DNA from: Polytrichum commune
Taxonomy: Eukaryota; Streptophyta; Polytrichopsida; Polytrichales; Polytrichaceae
DNA: 64,000 nucleotides
Assembly (NCBI GenBank): GCA_950295325.1
Contig: OX485804.1
Location: 59,426,533 to 59,490,532 of the forward strand
Direction of reading: 5' to 3'
The notes below the pieces were generated by a model, which ran no database searches, was not told where the DNA came from, and saw only the letters and a list, made by a program, of their open reading frames with translations. The translations under genes and the position numbers were made by a program. Each line of letters opens with the position of its first letter. Positions within the stretch are counted from its first letter, which is position 1. Positions 10,285-22,457 of this stretch are shown here, piece by piece.

Positions 10285-10860
10285 TCCGTGAAATAGTGCC
10301 GGGATGAACAATGCTTCCTAGATCTTATGGTGGCACTAATTTCATAACGTGAAGAAATTTAATATCACCTTCACTAATTTCCCACATGCACTAATTTCCC
10401 ACCCTCACTAATTGGGATAATTAGTGTAGTCAAATGTTGAGTTTTATAGCAACCTTGTGTTATTTTTTTCACAAATAAAAACTGTAGAAATACCCTACCA
10501 TGGTAATTAAACTTCTCTTTGCATGCTGGCAGTGCCCTCAAAATGCTTGCTTGTGGGACAATGTCAAGGAAAAATATGGAATGGAATTGCTTGCTTGAGT
10601 TCAATCCCTAAGCGTTGGTGTTTATGTACCTTGCAGAGACGGGTGCCATGAACCTTTGGCCTAAATCAAGAGGCAATGCACATATGAATAGAGCCAGGTG
10701 TTGATATTTTTAGTGATTAGTGCCAAGTGCATGTACTTTAGTGCATAGTGCCAAGATGAACAATGCTTCCTAGATCTTTTGGTGGCACTAATTCATAGCA
10801 TAAAGGAATTCAATACCACCCTAATTTCCCACACTCACTAATTGGTATGTTTAGTGTAGC
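10285..10860 (+). repeat. Direct repeat pair, about 440 bp apart
   Basis: Copies at about 10,285-10,430 and 10,735-10,860 share GATGAACAATGCTTCCTAGA, TGGTGGCACTAATT and a terminal CACTAATTGG(G/T)AT.ATTAGTGTAG. The ends resemble a small element with CACTAATT termini. Confidence 0.7.
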
Positions 10861-11519
10861 AATATCTCATAAATACCTAGAGAAAGAAAACTTATAGAGG
10901 TGCCACGACCTCGGAGAGTTGACTATATATACTCTAACAATAAACAAGTAAAATTCATCTTGTAACTCTTTCCTCCTCTCTCTTTCTTTACTACGTTATA
11001 CATTCCTAGGTAAGTATTTTATCCTCTTGTCTTTGTTTACATTGCATTCATCGAAACTTTTGTGAACTTCAAAACCGACTGACTATTACAAGGAGAATGT
11101 GGAGGCATGCAATAACTGATGAAATAGTTAAGAAAAATAATGACATATCACACTTGGATTAATGTGGACACATTAAATTATATATGTAGTGTAGAGTTAC
11201 ACAAATCTAAATACTACATTGACGTCTTGGGTAGTCCGATGCATCCTCCATTTCACTTTAAATGGTAACGATTGTCCAAGATATAGTACGCAAGTGATCT
11301 CTAGGTCCCAACCTTGGTCCCTTAGCATGATTATCCCTAGCTCTCATTGGTTATTGTGATTTAACTTCGAAATATTTACGACCTCCCAAAACCAATGACC
11401 CAAGGCCCACATATGTATCATGATATATATATGTGCATGTGAATGTTTCATGTGTAGGGGTTGGATGGGGGGTTAAGGTAGATGTGCCAAATTCAGTTAC
11501 TTACTTCAATGGAACACCT

Positions 11520-11855
11520 ATATTTGAGTGGTATGTGGTTCATTGCGGCTTCAAGAGCGGATATCAAAAAGATATGTATCTTGAAGAGATTGGACTGCAT
11601 GCTCATAATATAGTAACCATTCTAGATTCAATAATCACATGATTGGAAGGGAAGACGTATATGACCATTTCATGAGCACGAGAATCTTCACTTTGACAAT
11701 GAATGAAATGTTCACACGAGCTCCAAAAATGATGAGGAAAGTGGCCATGGCCTCAATATATGACCTCCTAATCTTCTCGTAATAATCACGTGTTTCATAT
11801 CCTAGGAGAAATGGGCTAGTCGGAAAAGTAACCATTTAAGACCCATCCACCTTGT
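11520..11855 (-). repeat. Dispersed repeat family D, copy 1
   Basis: The reverse complement matches 21,712-22,060 and flanks the MITE at 45.0 kb. Shared landmarks are 'ggtagatg.gtcttaaatggt', 'tctcctag.atatgaaacacg', 'gccactttcc', 'tttttggagctc', 'aagtgaagatt.tcgtgctcatgaa' and 'accacataccactca'. No protein match is recognised. Confidence 0.65.
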
Positions 11856-12325
11856 GTATGTGTGTGTCATGTGGAGGGGTATGGGCGGTTGCCATGAGAG
11901 CCTTACTGCATCGTTTCTTCTCTCTTCAGCCGAGAAGTTGCCACCCCATCACAGCTTACCTACAGCTCCTAATCTCAACTCATAAAATGCATACACTAGT
12001 TTTGTTTCCCCTCTCACAGATTCAATGCTAATGGCTGTGAAGATGTAGGATTTGTGTGGATATGGACTAGTTTAGTTACAAGAAGTTTCATATATTGTGA
12101 CTCCAACACATCGCAGTTCTGTAAGGAAATCCAGCAACACATGCATGTGGGATGAAGAGATTTTTGTGCCAACAATCTTCCAAAACACACGAGGAATGCC
12201 ACTCTTGGGTGTGAAGTAAGAAACAATTCTTGCTCAAAGTGGCTGAATGCATGCGTCGCCGAGGAAAATGAGATTGAGGTCGCCACAGTTGGAGATGTTG
12301 GATTGAGGCACCCAAATTGGTGTCA

Positions 12326-15300
12326 ATGGGTAGGAATGTAGAGATTCCGGATTTGAGCACGAGTGCAAGTCGAGCGAAAGTGGTCTTTGCTCGAGGGGGG
12401 AGAGGGGACGATCAGTACCGGTGGCGAGGGGCGGGCTACAAAGATGTGGGAGGGAGGAGGAGTCGCCGAAATGGTGGGGGTAGTGGCGGGGTACAGCATT
12501 GGTGGGATGCTGCGTGGCGAGAGGAGCGCATCAAACAGCTTCAGGGAGAGGTAGCTTAGATGGTTGCAATCCAATCATCAATTGCTTGTGCCGGTTCAAT
12601 TACTTTACAAAGTTAACAAGCCACTTCACAAACAGGCTTGACATTTTCTATGGCAATGACTAAAATTCTTAATAAATCGCCACTTTCTCACAAATCACTG
12701 GATAGCAGCATAGTCCCATGGTGTTTTTTTCTTCATTACATTCTTCAGCAATCTGTTTAGGTTCCAATGCAAGTGAAATTATTCTTAGGTAATCCGGATA
12801 ACCTGAGATGATTCCATCGGGGATGCACATCTTCAATGAATCTTGGTAGATGGAAGAAGACTTTGTGTCCGAAGATAGGCATCAACAATGAGGTGTCGAC
12901 TAATGAGAGCTCACTGCCGCTTCACTATGCTTGGCATTCATGCATGTTGACTCAAGGACCTTGATTCTTGAAATTTTATTCTTAAAGCCAGAAGAGAAAG
13001 AGAGTCCTTACACATGCTTGAGAATGTTATGTTTGAAATTAGGTCTTGGAAGAAGGAAAAAGGTTGTGAGGGTGCTCCCGGGCATCATGCAGGTCCTCCC
13101 GGAAGAGGAGATTAACGAGAAGGAGTGGTGGAGCACTCTGGAGAAGGTGAAGGAGGGACCGGATGGACAGGAAATTGTGATCAAAACCAACTACGGCAAG
13201 AACGGCGCCGAAGTTTTGCAAAACTTTTGTCGTCAACTAGATCTCCACTTGTAGGACTCGCATTGCCCATCCACACCGATTCTTGCTTTTCCTCATTCGC
13301 ATCTCCATTTTTCAGGGTGGAATTCCTAAAATCACTAATTCGCATGTTGCACCACCTGGGTTAAATGTGCACATGTGATACATTTCCTCCGAGCTTTGGG
13401 GGAAACACTGGCGCTGAAGTTTACAAAAAACTTTTCTCGCAAACTGGACCTCCACTTGTAGGATTGGCATTGCCAACCCCACCTCCGTAGATCATCACAC
13501 CATCCTACTTGTATTCATCCTTATCTCCATTTCTCAGGGTGAAATTTCCGAGACGATTAATTTGCATGTTTCACCACCCGGGTTAAGATGTGCACATGTG
13601 ATAACATTTCTTCCGAGCTTCCATGCTCTTGTGTTCTTCTTCTGACGGGGTGTGGGTGGGTTATAAATGCTGGGAAGGAAGTCGCGCTTATAATCAAGGC
13701 CAGAATACAGCAATTGTGATCAGCAAGAGTCCTTTGCCGAGTTACCGTCCTCATCTTGATTTGCGACCGGGGAATTCCAATCAGCACCAGGTATGACGAT
13801 GATTCTACAAAGCGGGTTTCGCGATTTGGTAGCTTATACTCACAAACCAACATTTAATTTGATTGGTTCCATTGGTTATTACACGCACGCCAAATTCTCC
13901 TTTAGGTGCTTCTATTGCAGTATAAGTAGAGGAAACCGGTATAGAAAAACCTTCTGTATAGAGTTTAAGTAGTGAATGAAAGATTCCATGGATTGTTTGG
14001 TATCTCACACTCACAAACCATCATTTATTTGATTGGTTCCATTGCTGACTAAACACACACCAGATATTCTTTTAGGTGCTTCTTTTGCAGTGTAGGTAGA
14101 GGAAACTGGTAGAAAAAAACCTTCTGTATAAAGTTTAAAATGGTGCACTAAAGATTCCATGGATTTGTTTGGTAGCTTATACTCACAAACCATCATTTAT
14201 TTAATTGCTTCCATCACTGACTAAAAACACACCAAATACTCCTTTAGGTGCTTCTACCACAGTATAAGTAGAGGAAATTGGTATGGAAAAACCTCCTGTA
14301 TGAGGATTAAAATGGTGAATTAAAGATTCCATAGATTGTTTTATTTGAGATCGTGAGGGAGGACATAGCTTGCAATCATCCGCTTTAACCATGCCAATAG
14401 GCGTTTGATTAAGACATTGCATAATGATTCAAATACTTTGTAGCACCTCTTCAATGTAGCACCTCTTCAATACGATTACATTTGTGGGTACTCACTCTAT
14501 GAGCACCTTGCAATCTATCATAGGCATCTTCTTCTAAGTTGCCGACCTAATTGCATGTGCCTTAAAAATCTGGTTGCAGGTTCTCTTGACCGCCGCCACG
14601 GAATTTCGAGTGGAGAATATGTTGGCAAGTATGCGAGACAAGAATGGTGGAACACCCACAGGAAAATTTAGAGACTGGAATGGTGGAAAGTCTCCAGTCC
14701 GATCGCCTGCCCGCCCTAACAAGTTTCCAGCCTCAAAATTGTCCAAGGGAACTCACCATGGCAGCGAAGCACAAGACAGTATTCAGTCCCAAGATGCACA
14801 GGTCAACCTTGAGAGGTCTATGACCATATTAAGAAAACTAAATGTAGTCAAATTCACGGAGCACGTCTGTCTGTAAGTAAAACTAAGGAAATTAGAATCA
14901 TAATTAGATTCAATGTAGATTCTGTTGTAGAATTTAACTTGTAGTTGTGGAAAATGCCTCGCAGGTGAGTGAAAAGGTGCAAGCCATGCAAACATTTCGA
15001 GAAACCCTACCTGCTTACAAACTGAAGGAGGAGTTCTTGGAGACAGTATTTAAGAACCAGGTGCACATTCATGATCTTCTAAGCCTTCAGTAGGAGTTTT
15101 ATGTCGTCTCAAATTATTGTGTTTGAGTGCACAGAAACATCATGGTGCCAAACTCATCAGAACAAAAGCTTTGCATCTCGACAAGTTAATAGAGTTATTC
15201 TCTAACTCAACATGACTTTTGATTGGGATTTGGTTATTTTGGATACAAAACCTTCCATGTTCGGTGAGTTTCTGGTGCATGCTTGGAGGTAGTGTGGAGG

Positions 15301-18300
15301 TTTCAACGAAAAACATTCTATAACGGTTCGTTGAGGATCAAACTCATTTTGGCATGTGCAGAGGTGCTAAAATGAGCATGGCCCTCAATGAACCGAAATA
15401 TGTTGCTCTTCAATCAAATTCAAACACTACCTCCAAGTATGCACCACAAGCAGAAAGAAATTATTGATAATGTATGCAAAACAACCAATGGAAGACCATA
15501 GGGGATCAACTCCCAATGGAAAGTCCTATTGAGTTAAAGGATAAATCTAATGGTTTGCACCAATTTCTGATAATGTGACTGATGATGCTCTTTGCAACTG
15601 GATCTGTGTGCACAGGTGGTAGTGGTTTCAGGAGACACAGGGTGTGGGAAAACTACTCAGCTTCCTCAATATCTGTTGGAAAAGGAGATAGAGGAAGGGA
15701 GGGAAGCAATATGCAGCATCATTTGCACACAACCTCGTCGCATTTCGGCTATGTCTGTGGCGACACGGGTCGCAACTGAGAGGGGTGATACACTGGGAGA
15801 GAGCGTGGGTTATCAGATTCGCTTGGAGTCAAAGCGCTCGTCACAGACACGACTGCTATTTTGCACCACAGGCGTGTTGCTTCGCCGCACTGTATGTCTT
15901 CAACACAAGCCTCATTGTGCGCGAATTTGAGTTCTTAAATGGATAATAGGTCTTTTTTTGTACTTAAGGTAAGCGAGTGTTAAATGGTCACTCTAAGCTC
16001 TGCACCAACTTCTCGTAGGTTGCAAAACATGCAATGAGTGTGAGACAATTGCTACAGCAAATACAATTTTCCCTAAGAAAATGCTACAGAACTCCCTTGC
16101 ATTCCTTTAGCAAGGTCTTGTGATTATGCTCCTCAATACGTTATTCTTGATGTTATTGGGGGAGTATTTGATTTTGATTTTTGTTTCAGTTGAAAGATCC
16201 AATGTTGCTGGGAGTGACTCATGTGATGGTTGATGAGATTCATGAGCGCGGCATGATCGAAGACTTCCTCCTTATCCTCATGCGCGAAGTCCTTCCGCGG
16301 CGTCCAGACCTCCGGCTTGTGCTCATGAGTGCCACCTTCAATTCAAAGCTGTTCTCATCCTACTTTGGAGATGCACCTATGATGAACATCCCTGTATGTA
16401 CAATCAAGAATTCCTTGGCTGCTTCAGCTTTTGTTTTTGAATCACCGTTCTCTTTGATTCCTTGCAACATGTAGATTCTTGCACAACCAGTATAGGTATT
16501 GAGTTTCATCATTTTCGCTTAGGAACAAGAGGGGCTTTCCAGCACCACCTGCACGAGATCTTTAGCTTTTGCAAGCCTGTGATTAATCACTTTTTGAAGC
16601 GACTCCAGCTCTTGCATTGGTGGTAAGAAATTCATCAGCAGAGTTTTGGCATTTGCAGGGATTTATGTATCCAGTGAAAGAACTATTTTTAGAGGATGTT
16701 CTGGAGATCACAGGGCACACACTAACTGGGGTTGAATCAAGCTGTCCTGGCGCAAGGGAGTGGCACAGGAAAGAGCTTCAAAGGGACCCACTCTTTGAAG
16801 TTTTTGAGGCAAGTGCGGTGCTTGTACTTTATTCCTGTAGTTTTTCTTCACAACTTAGTAAAACCGCATGATCATTTATTTTGATCTTGTTACATGGTGT
16901 GACCTTGTTAGTGTTTTCGTTGGCCTCCATCACTGCAACTCAACTATCAATCATCATATTTAACTTAGATGCAAGATTCTTTCCTATCACCTATGCAGGC
17001 CGCTGATGTGGAGGATGAGTATAAGGATTATAGTGAATCCACACGACATTCTCTCCAGTGTTGGAAAGCCGACACAATCGACCTCCGGTTGGTGAGACAA
17101 TTCTGTTAGTTCTGTGCACTTTCCAGATACATCATTTCACCTTTTCCTTCATAACATTTATGAAGCTCCATAAGAGCAAACCCACCAGCTGCCATATCCA
17201 TATCCACAAATCCTCCGACATCCATCCACATTTTGTTTTCCGGATGCGGATGCAAGTGAATTCTCCCACCAGCTACTGAATCCATCTGTATACAAGGAAT
17301 TGTTTTTTATTTATTTCACGTTGTCTTGCAAAAAGACAGTTCATCAATTCTAGTAATCTAAACCATTCAGGTAAATGAATCACCTTTAGGAGGAAATCTG
17401 AGAGGATACAAGGTCATTGATTGCTCATTTCATTATGTTGGTTGAGAGTTTGCGGTGGCAAGAAATGGACTCAATTTGTTGGAAATATGGATGGTCGCAA
17501 CCCTTCCCGCATTCAAGTGCAGATGAGCGCAATAGGTGGGAGCCATCTAAACATATTCCAACAAAATATTCACTTTTCATCCATATGAAAAAGTTTATGA
17601 AACCAGACAAAGCAACCAGTGGGATTGCTCTAAGAGTGTTGTGTGGAACTGGGAATCAAACGCACTTTGATGCAAGCACCAAAAGTCATGAAAGAGAATA
17701 TTGTGCAAATTTGAAGTCTTAACTTTCTATCACTCATTTTGGACAGTGAGGGAGTGGGTGCTGAATCTTGTAGGTGGAGGCATTGATTCAGCACATATGT
17801 ATTCATGAACAAGAGGGTGCAATTCTGGTGTTCCTATCAGGGTGGGATGAGATCTCCAAACTCATGGACCGACTCAGAGCAAATGGCATGATTCGAGACA
17901 CCTCTCGATTCCTTCTCCTGCCGTTGCACGGTTCAATGCCCACCATGAACCAGAGGTTGATTTTTCAGTCTCCACAACCAGGCGTCCGGTGAGGCTCTTC
18001 CCGTGTTTTTTACTTTTTCTTCTTTGAATGACTTTCAGGTCCTCTGTTCCATTGAAACTTTTCTCCTCTCAAAATCACCTCCAAGGTATATATGCTAATT
18101 TTGTGCAAGGAGAGTTGAGGTTGTTTATGTTTCGTGTACATGTGATTGCAGAAAGATAGTGGTGGCCACCAACATTGCTGAAACAAGTATCACGATCGAT
18201 GATGTAGTTTATGTGATTGACTGTGGGAAAGCTAAAGAGAGCAGCTATGATGTTCTCAACAAGCTAGCTTGCTTGAGACCTTCCTGGATTGCCAAATCCT

Positions 18301-21300
18301 CTGCTAATCAGGTCTCTTCAGCTTCTCTTGGACATCAGCCAATGTCTTCACTACAATATAATTACCCTTAATGTAATGGGACTTTTCATCGGGTTGGTCC
18401 CCTATGACTTTCCTTTGATCGTTTTGCATACAATATCAATCTTTTCTTTCCACTTGTGGTGCATACTCGAGGTAGTGATCAAATTTGAATGAACAACCTA
18501 TTCCGGTTCACTGAGGGCCAAACTAATTAAAGCACCTCTTCACATGCCAAATTGAGTTTGGCCCTCAATGAATCGATATTGAATGTTCTTTGTTCAGACC
18601 TGCACGCTACCTCAAAAGCATGCCCAATCACTTACCGAACATGCATGAATTGTATGCATGACAACCAACTCCCAACCAAAAATGAACTCAATGTGACTCA
18701 TATTGGATTCTATACACTGGGCTGTTTTTTGTTGGAAGTGTAGTTATACATATGAAGCTGTGTCTAAATATCAAGAAGTATGTGAACGGTTATATGAACA
18801 TCAGTCTTCATCTAGATATCAGCATCAGGATATAAAAGCAAGCGACAGCAAGAGGTTTATGTTTAAACAATGTAATTAGACATGAGAAAATTGCTACTCA
18901 TGTTTTGAGTTTGTCAAAAATCTGTGATGCAGAGGCAAGGCCGCGCAGGACGGGTTACCGCAGGCAAATGCTACCACATCTATCCCAAACTGATTTATAA
19001 AGCCATGCCTGAATACCAGCTGCCAGAGATTCTGCGGACTCCTCTGCCAGAGCTTTGTTTACAAATGAAGCTGATGCATTTTGGCAGCATTCAGCATTTC
19101 CTTCAGAAGGCCATGGAGCCACCACAATTTGGTAGAGTGCAGGATGCTATCGAATTGTTAATGATCATGGGAGCATTGGATGATGAAGAGCAGTTGACTC
19201 CTCTTGGTATGGAAAACAGAAGGGCACCTCACTTGTTTCATATATCCTTGTCTGTCAACATGTACATCTAGTATGCAGTTTTTGGAACGTTGGAATGGCT
19301 TGGGCGCTCGGGCATTGACGAGTTGCCATTCCCAAGTTCCAAATCAGCCAGCTGTTGACAGTCGCATGTTGAGAGGACAGTGCGGGGATGGCCCGGAACA
19401 TAATTCATATGCACAGGTGCAATGAGCTGGGATGGCACAGGCCCTAAATAATTTTCTATATGCCAAAGAATTCAAAGACAAGATGGCATTTGTTCTCTCC
19501 AATAAACTCATACTGACATTTTACCATGTGCTACAACTTGTGAGACACTAGTGCGAGAGAGCAAGGAACTGTGGATGAATTCATTGTCCCCTTATTGTCT
19601 TAGCAGGGACTCATTTAGCGACACTTCCAGTCGATCCAAAAGTTGGGAAGATATTGCTCATGGGAGCCTTATTTCAATGTCTTGCACCCGCCCTCACAAT
19701 GGCAGCAGCAATTGGCTACCGAGATCCATTTGTGTGCCCTGATGAGCACAGAGATGAAGCTCTCAAAGCTCGCAAAAAATTTGATCATGACCAAAATAGG
19801 TGATGTGCATAACGTTCATGTTTCAGCCTTCCATTTCCTTTTAAACCCTAAACCTCACACTTTTGGTTTGCTTCGTTTCTCTGTTGACACATAAATGTAC
19901 TGATAATGTTCAAACTGTGGACAGTGATCATCTTGCAGCCCTGCATGCATATGATGAATGGCAAACCTCCAAACAAAGTGGTGCGGAGCGCAGCTTTTGT
20001 TGGGACAACTTTTTGTCCTTATCAACATTGCAGACTATGGAAGATATGCGCTACCAGTTTTTGAATGTGTTGGCTGACATCGGTTTTGTCGACAAATCGC
20101 GCAATCAACAGGTGATTTACATACTTTATGAAGTTGGTGCTTTACAAAAGCAGCCTCAGTGCCACAACCTCTTGGTTACCCATTGTATGAGATGCTGCTG
20201 AATATTTGTAATTGTTAAGCAAACAGCAACTGAAGTCGTTCTCCTTCTGCAATTGTTTCTTGAAGGTGGAGGGTGAGGCTGCATATGTTGATGATGTTCC
20301 TCACCTCCCTCTCGTTATCCCTTTATTTGCATTCTGAATGAGTTATCCTTGAGCTCAATGGGAATTTGCAGTGGAGTTGGTCCCCTATGATTTTCCATTA
20401 CACCATTTATGGTATTTAGTGTCACATGCGTAACAGTGTCACTTTCCCTATTTTGAGGCATATGCTAGGTTACACTGATCATTAACTACTTCACCATTAG
20501 TGTCACCTCATGACACTTGGATTCAAGTGTGCCTACTAATATCTTGGCATGAGTATGTTCAATAGTGTTATGATGTGCATGCCTATGTTACACAATGGTC
20601 TACAAGTTGACCAAAGTGTACACAAATGACACAGGCCATTAGTATGCTCAAGAATATCTTCCTCTTGCATGCTAGAATGTAAACATATGACACGTGCCAT
20701 TAGTACGCTCAAGAATATCTTCCCTTTGCATACTAAAACCCAAGACTATCATCTAAAGTATCTCAATGTGCTAGTCTACATTAGAGGCGCCTATTCCTGA
20801 CCAGGACCCCATCAGCAATCGATAGGGTACTAGAATTTTGACAAGGTTGGGACTGAATATTGATTAAGCCAATCTACCTCGAAGCATGCCCTGTAAAACT
20901 TACCGAACATGGAAAGTGGTGTATGCAAAACAACCAACTCCCAATCAAACGTTACAGGATTACTCTGATATCCAAGAATCCTGAGAGTTCAAACTGTGAA
21001 CACTTGTGGTTGTGGCAGGTTTACAACAAACACAGTCGAGACATGGAGATGGTGAAGGCAGTTCTATGTGCAGGCCTCTACCCACAAGTCGCGATGTGCA
21101 AAATACGCAATGCCCGATTTGCCCTCTTCACAAGGGATGAGGGAAGGGTGGAGCCAGATCCATCATCTTTGATCACCGGAGTGCACAATCTACCTCTGCC
21201 ATGGCTGGTGTACACTGAAATCGTAAGGGGCACATGTTATATCAGAGACTTGACAAATGTTTCCAACTACATGGTGCTTATGTTTGGAGGGCATCTCGTC

Positions 21301-22457
21301 TGCAACAATAAGAATGCGTCGAGTGCCGAGATGCTCGGTGGTTTCCTGCACTTCTCAGCATCAAAAAGGGCAACCACGATTGTCAGAGTATGTTTCCACA
21401 ACCCTCCCCACATTGCCATGTATTGGCTCTACCCTGGGGGTAGAGACCTGAGGGGGTCTTTGCAATGGGTCAAAGTTTGGCGACCGGTCATATATGGTGT
21501 TAGTAACTCGCTCTTCAAGTGGAGTCCAGTTGCGAGTCACTGTTGATGTGAATTGGTCTCTCAAATGAGCCAAAGGTTGGTCTTGGTCAGACAGCCAACC
21601 TTGATTGGCCACTGTCGATGTGCGAGATGATACTAGGGCGTAGCACCCTTGCGAGTAGCCGTTTGTTCAGTATCCAGCATTGTGTATTGTAACATCATCT
21701 CTATTGCGCCCTACAAGTAAGGTAGATGCGTCTTGAATGGTCAATTTTTCCAATTAGCCCACTTCTCCTAGAATATGAAACACGCAATAAGTACAAGATG
21801 GTTAGCAAATCCAAATCAAGGCCGTAGCCACTTTCCCTTATAGTTTTTGGAGCTCATATGAATATCTCGTTCAATATTGAAGTGAAGATTGTCGTGCTCA
21901 TGAAAAAGAAAAGAAATATAGGTCCATGATTTTGGTGAGTATTGAGCCTAGAATAACTAGTAACATATTTTAAGCACATAGTCTAATCACTTTCAACCAT
22001 GTCTTTTTGATGTATGTTCTTAGATCCACACCTGACCACATACCACTCACAATAGATGTCTGATCAAGATCAATAACCAAATTAGACACGTTTACCTTAC
22101 CATCACAGGAGCTCATGCAAGAAAGCCTGGCTTATACTTCTTATGATCATGTCTCGTGAATATCTAACCAAAGAAATCAATTTCTTGTGTCACCAATACC
22201 CGGGCCAATACCTTATGTGTGTATGCTCTTTACTTGGATCAGGAGTTGCGGAAGCAGCTAGAACTGTTACTTGAACATAAGTTGAAAGATCCCACGCACT
22301 TTGATATTCACTTGCAAGCCAAACCTGTCGTGAGTGCTGTTCTCGAGCTGGTTCACAGCAGCAACCCGACGAAGAAAAGTGATGGTCTACATGGTGCCGC
22401 ATGGGGTCAAGAGGAAGACCATATCTACTCCAACACTAACAAAATTCCTCTTCGAAG
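12326..22457 (+). CDS. DEAH/RHA-type RNA helicase (plant DExH3/DExH5-like)
   Basis: Exons: 12326-12550, 13093-13250, 13682-13790, 14580-14801, 14965-15060, 15616-15891, 16190-16393, 16659-16808, 16999-17091, 17774-17988, 18152-18311, 18933-19206, 19607-19799, 19925-20111, 21019-21387 and 22243-22457. This gives about 1,049 residues, all junctions in frame. The N-terminus is Gly/Arg-rich and followed by [13 protein letters not shown]. Helicase motifs: [11 protein letters not shown] (about residue 277), II DEIH (about 377), III SAT, then [19 protein letters not shown] (V) and QRQGRAGRV (VI, about 636). Next come the winged-helix/ratchet HA2 region and the OB-fold domain ([15 protein letters not shown]). 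Such enzymes unwind RNA, including G-quadruplexes in animal DHX36, using NTP. A C-terminal exon may follow 22,457; otherwise read-through stops at 22,497. Intron 16,809-16,998 starts GCAAGT (GC-AG type). The start is the first ATG in frame and could lie further upstream. Confidence 0.9.
13203..13620 (+). repeat. Tandem duplication of helicase exon 2 end and intron (period about 200 bp)
   Basis: The exon 2 end GGCGCCGAAGTTTTGCAAAA...CTCCACTTGTAGGA and following intron are repeated at about 13,402-13,610 (GGCGCTGAAGTTTACAAAAA...CTCCACTTGTAGGA). The second copy retains the GTAGGA donor but has a frame-disturbing change and lacks the upstream part of the exon and its acceptor, so it is probably not spliced in. 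Confidence 0.8.
13828..14422 (-). pseudogene. nad7: Three tandem copies of an nad7 fragment, antisense in helicase intron 3
   Basis: Read on the minus strand, the copy at 14,201-14,422 gives [20 protein letters not shown], then [11 protein letters not shown] and [17 protein letters not shown]. This is the C-terminal part of NADH dehydrogenase subunit 7 (49-kDa core of respiratory complex I). Two further copies at about 13,998-14,169 and 13,828-13,997 repeat the SSTYTA-EAPK section with stops and changes (periods about 172 and 170 bp). Only the 14.2-14.4 kb copy extends into KLCPPSRSQ. It is a nuclear insertion of mitochondrial DNA, or a duplicate of a nuclear nad7 copy, later amplified in tandem. 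Not functional. Confidence 0.85.
15205..15545. mobile_element. Palindromic MITE-like element, family A, in helicase intron
   Basis: Inner arms GGAGGTAGTGT (15,286) and ACACTACCTCC (15,423) flank a loop with 'ggttcgttgaggatcaaactcattttggcat' and its mirrored 'aaaatgagcatggccctcaatgaacc'. Outer arms pair around TTGATTGGGATTTGGTTATT and AACAACCAATGGAAGACCAT. The whole element can fold as one long hairpin. Confidence 0.75.
18385..18690. mobile_element. Palindromic MITE-like element, family A, in helicase intron
   Basis: Outer left arm GGTTGGTCCCCTATGACTTT near 18,393; inner arm CTCGAGGTAGTGATCAAATT; loop with GGTTCACTGAGGGCCAAACT mirrored by GAGTTTGGCCCTCAATGAAT; right arm ACGCTACCTCAAAAGCATGC; outer right arm GACAACCAACTCCCAACCAA. 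Same architecture as the 15.2-kb copy. Confidence 0.75.
20372..20960. mobile_element. Composite family A element with another repeat inside
   Basis: The outer left arm GAGTTGGTCCCCTATGATTT at about 20,372 and right arm CTCGAAGCATGCCCTGTAAA...ACAACCAACTCCCAATCAAA at about 20,877-20,957 belong to family A. The interior differs: it contains 'atttatggtatttagtgtcacat' and a tandem pair (20,626-20,750, period about 64) reading 'gccattagta(t/c)gctcaagaatatcttcc'. Likely one element inserted into another. Confidence 0.55.
21712..22060 (+). repeat. Dispersed repeat family D, copy 2 (helicase last intron)
   Basis: The reverse complement of 11,520-11,855 aligns here with the same order of landmarks (GGTAGATGCGTCTTGAATGG, TCTCCTAGAATATGAAACAC, TTTTTGGAGCTCATATGAA, GACCACATACCACTCA). 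Confidence 0.65.

Larger units (their letters stand above)
9387..12325. other. Intergenic region, repeats only
   Basis: No conserved coding frame was found. It contains the TFIIIA 3' region, a 20-bp inverted repeat (9,554-9,612), a pair of direct repeats (about 10,285-10,430 and 10,735-10,860) and a dispersed repeat (about 11,520-11,855). A Pol II promoter for the helicase should lie near its right end, but no diagnostic element is certain. Confidence 0.6.
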
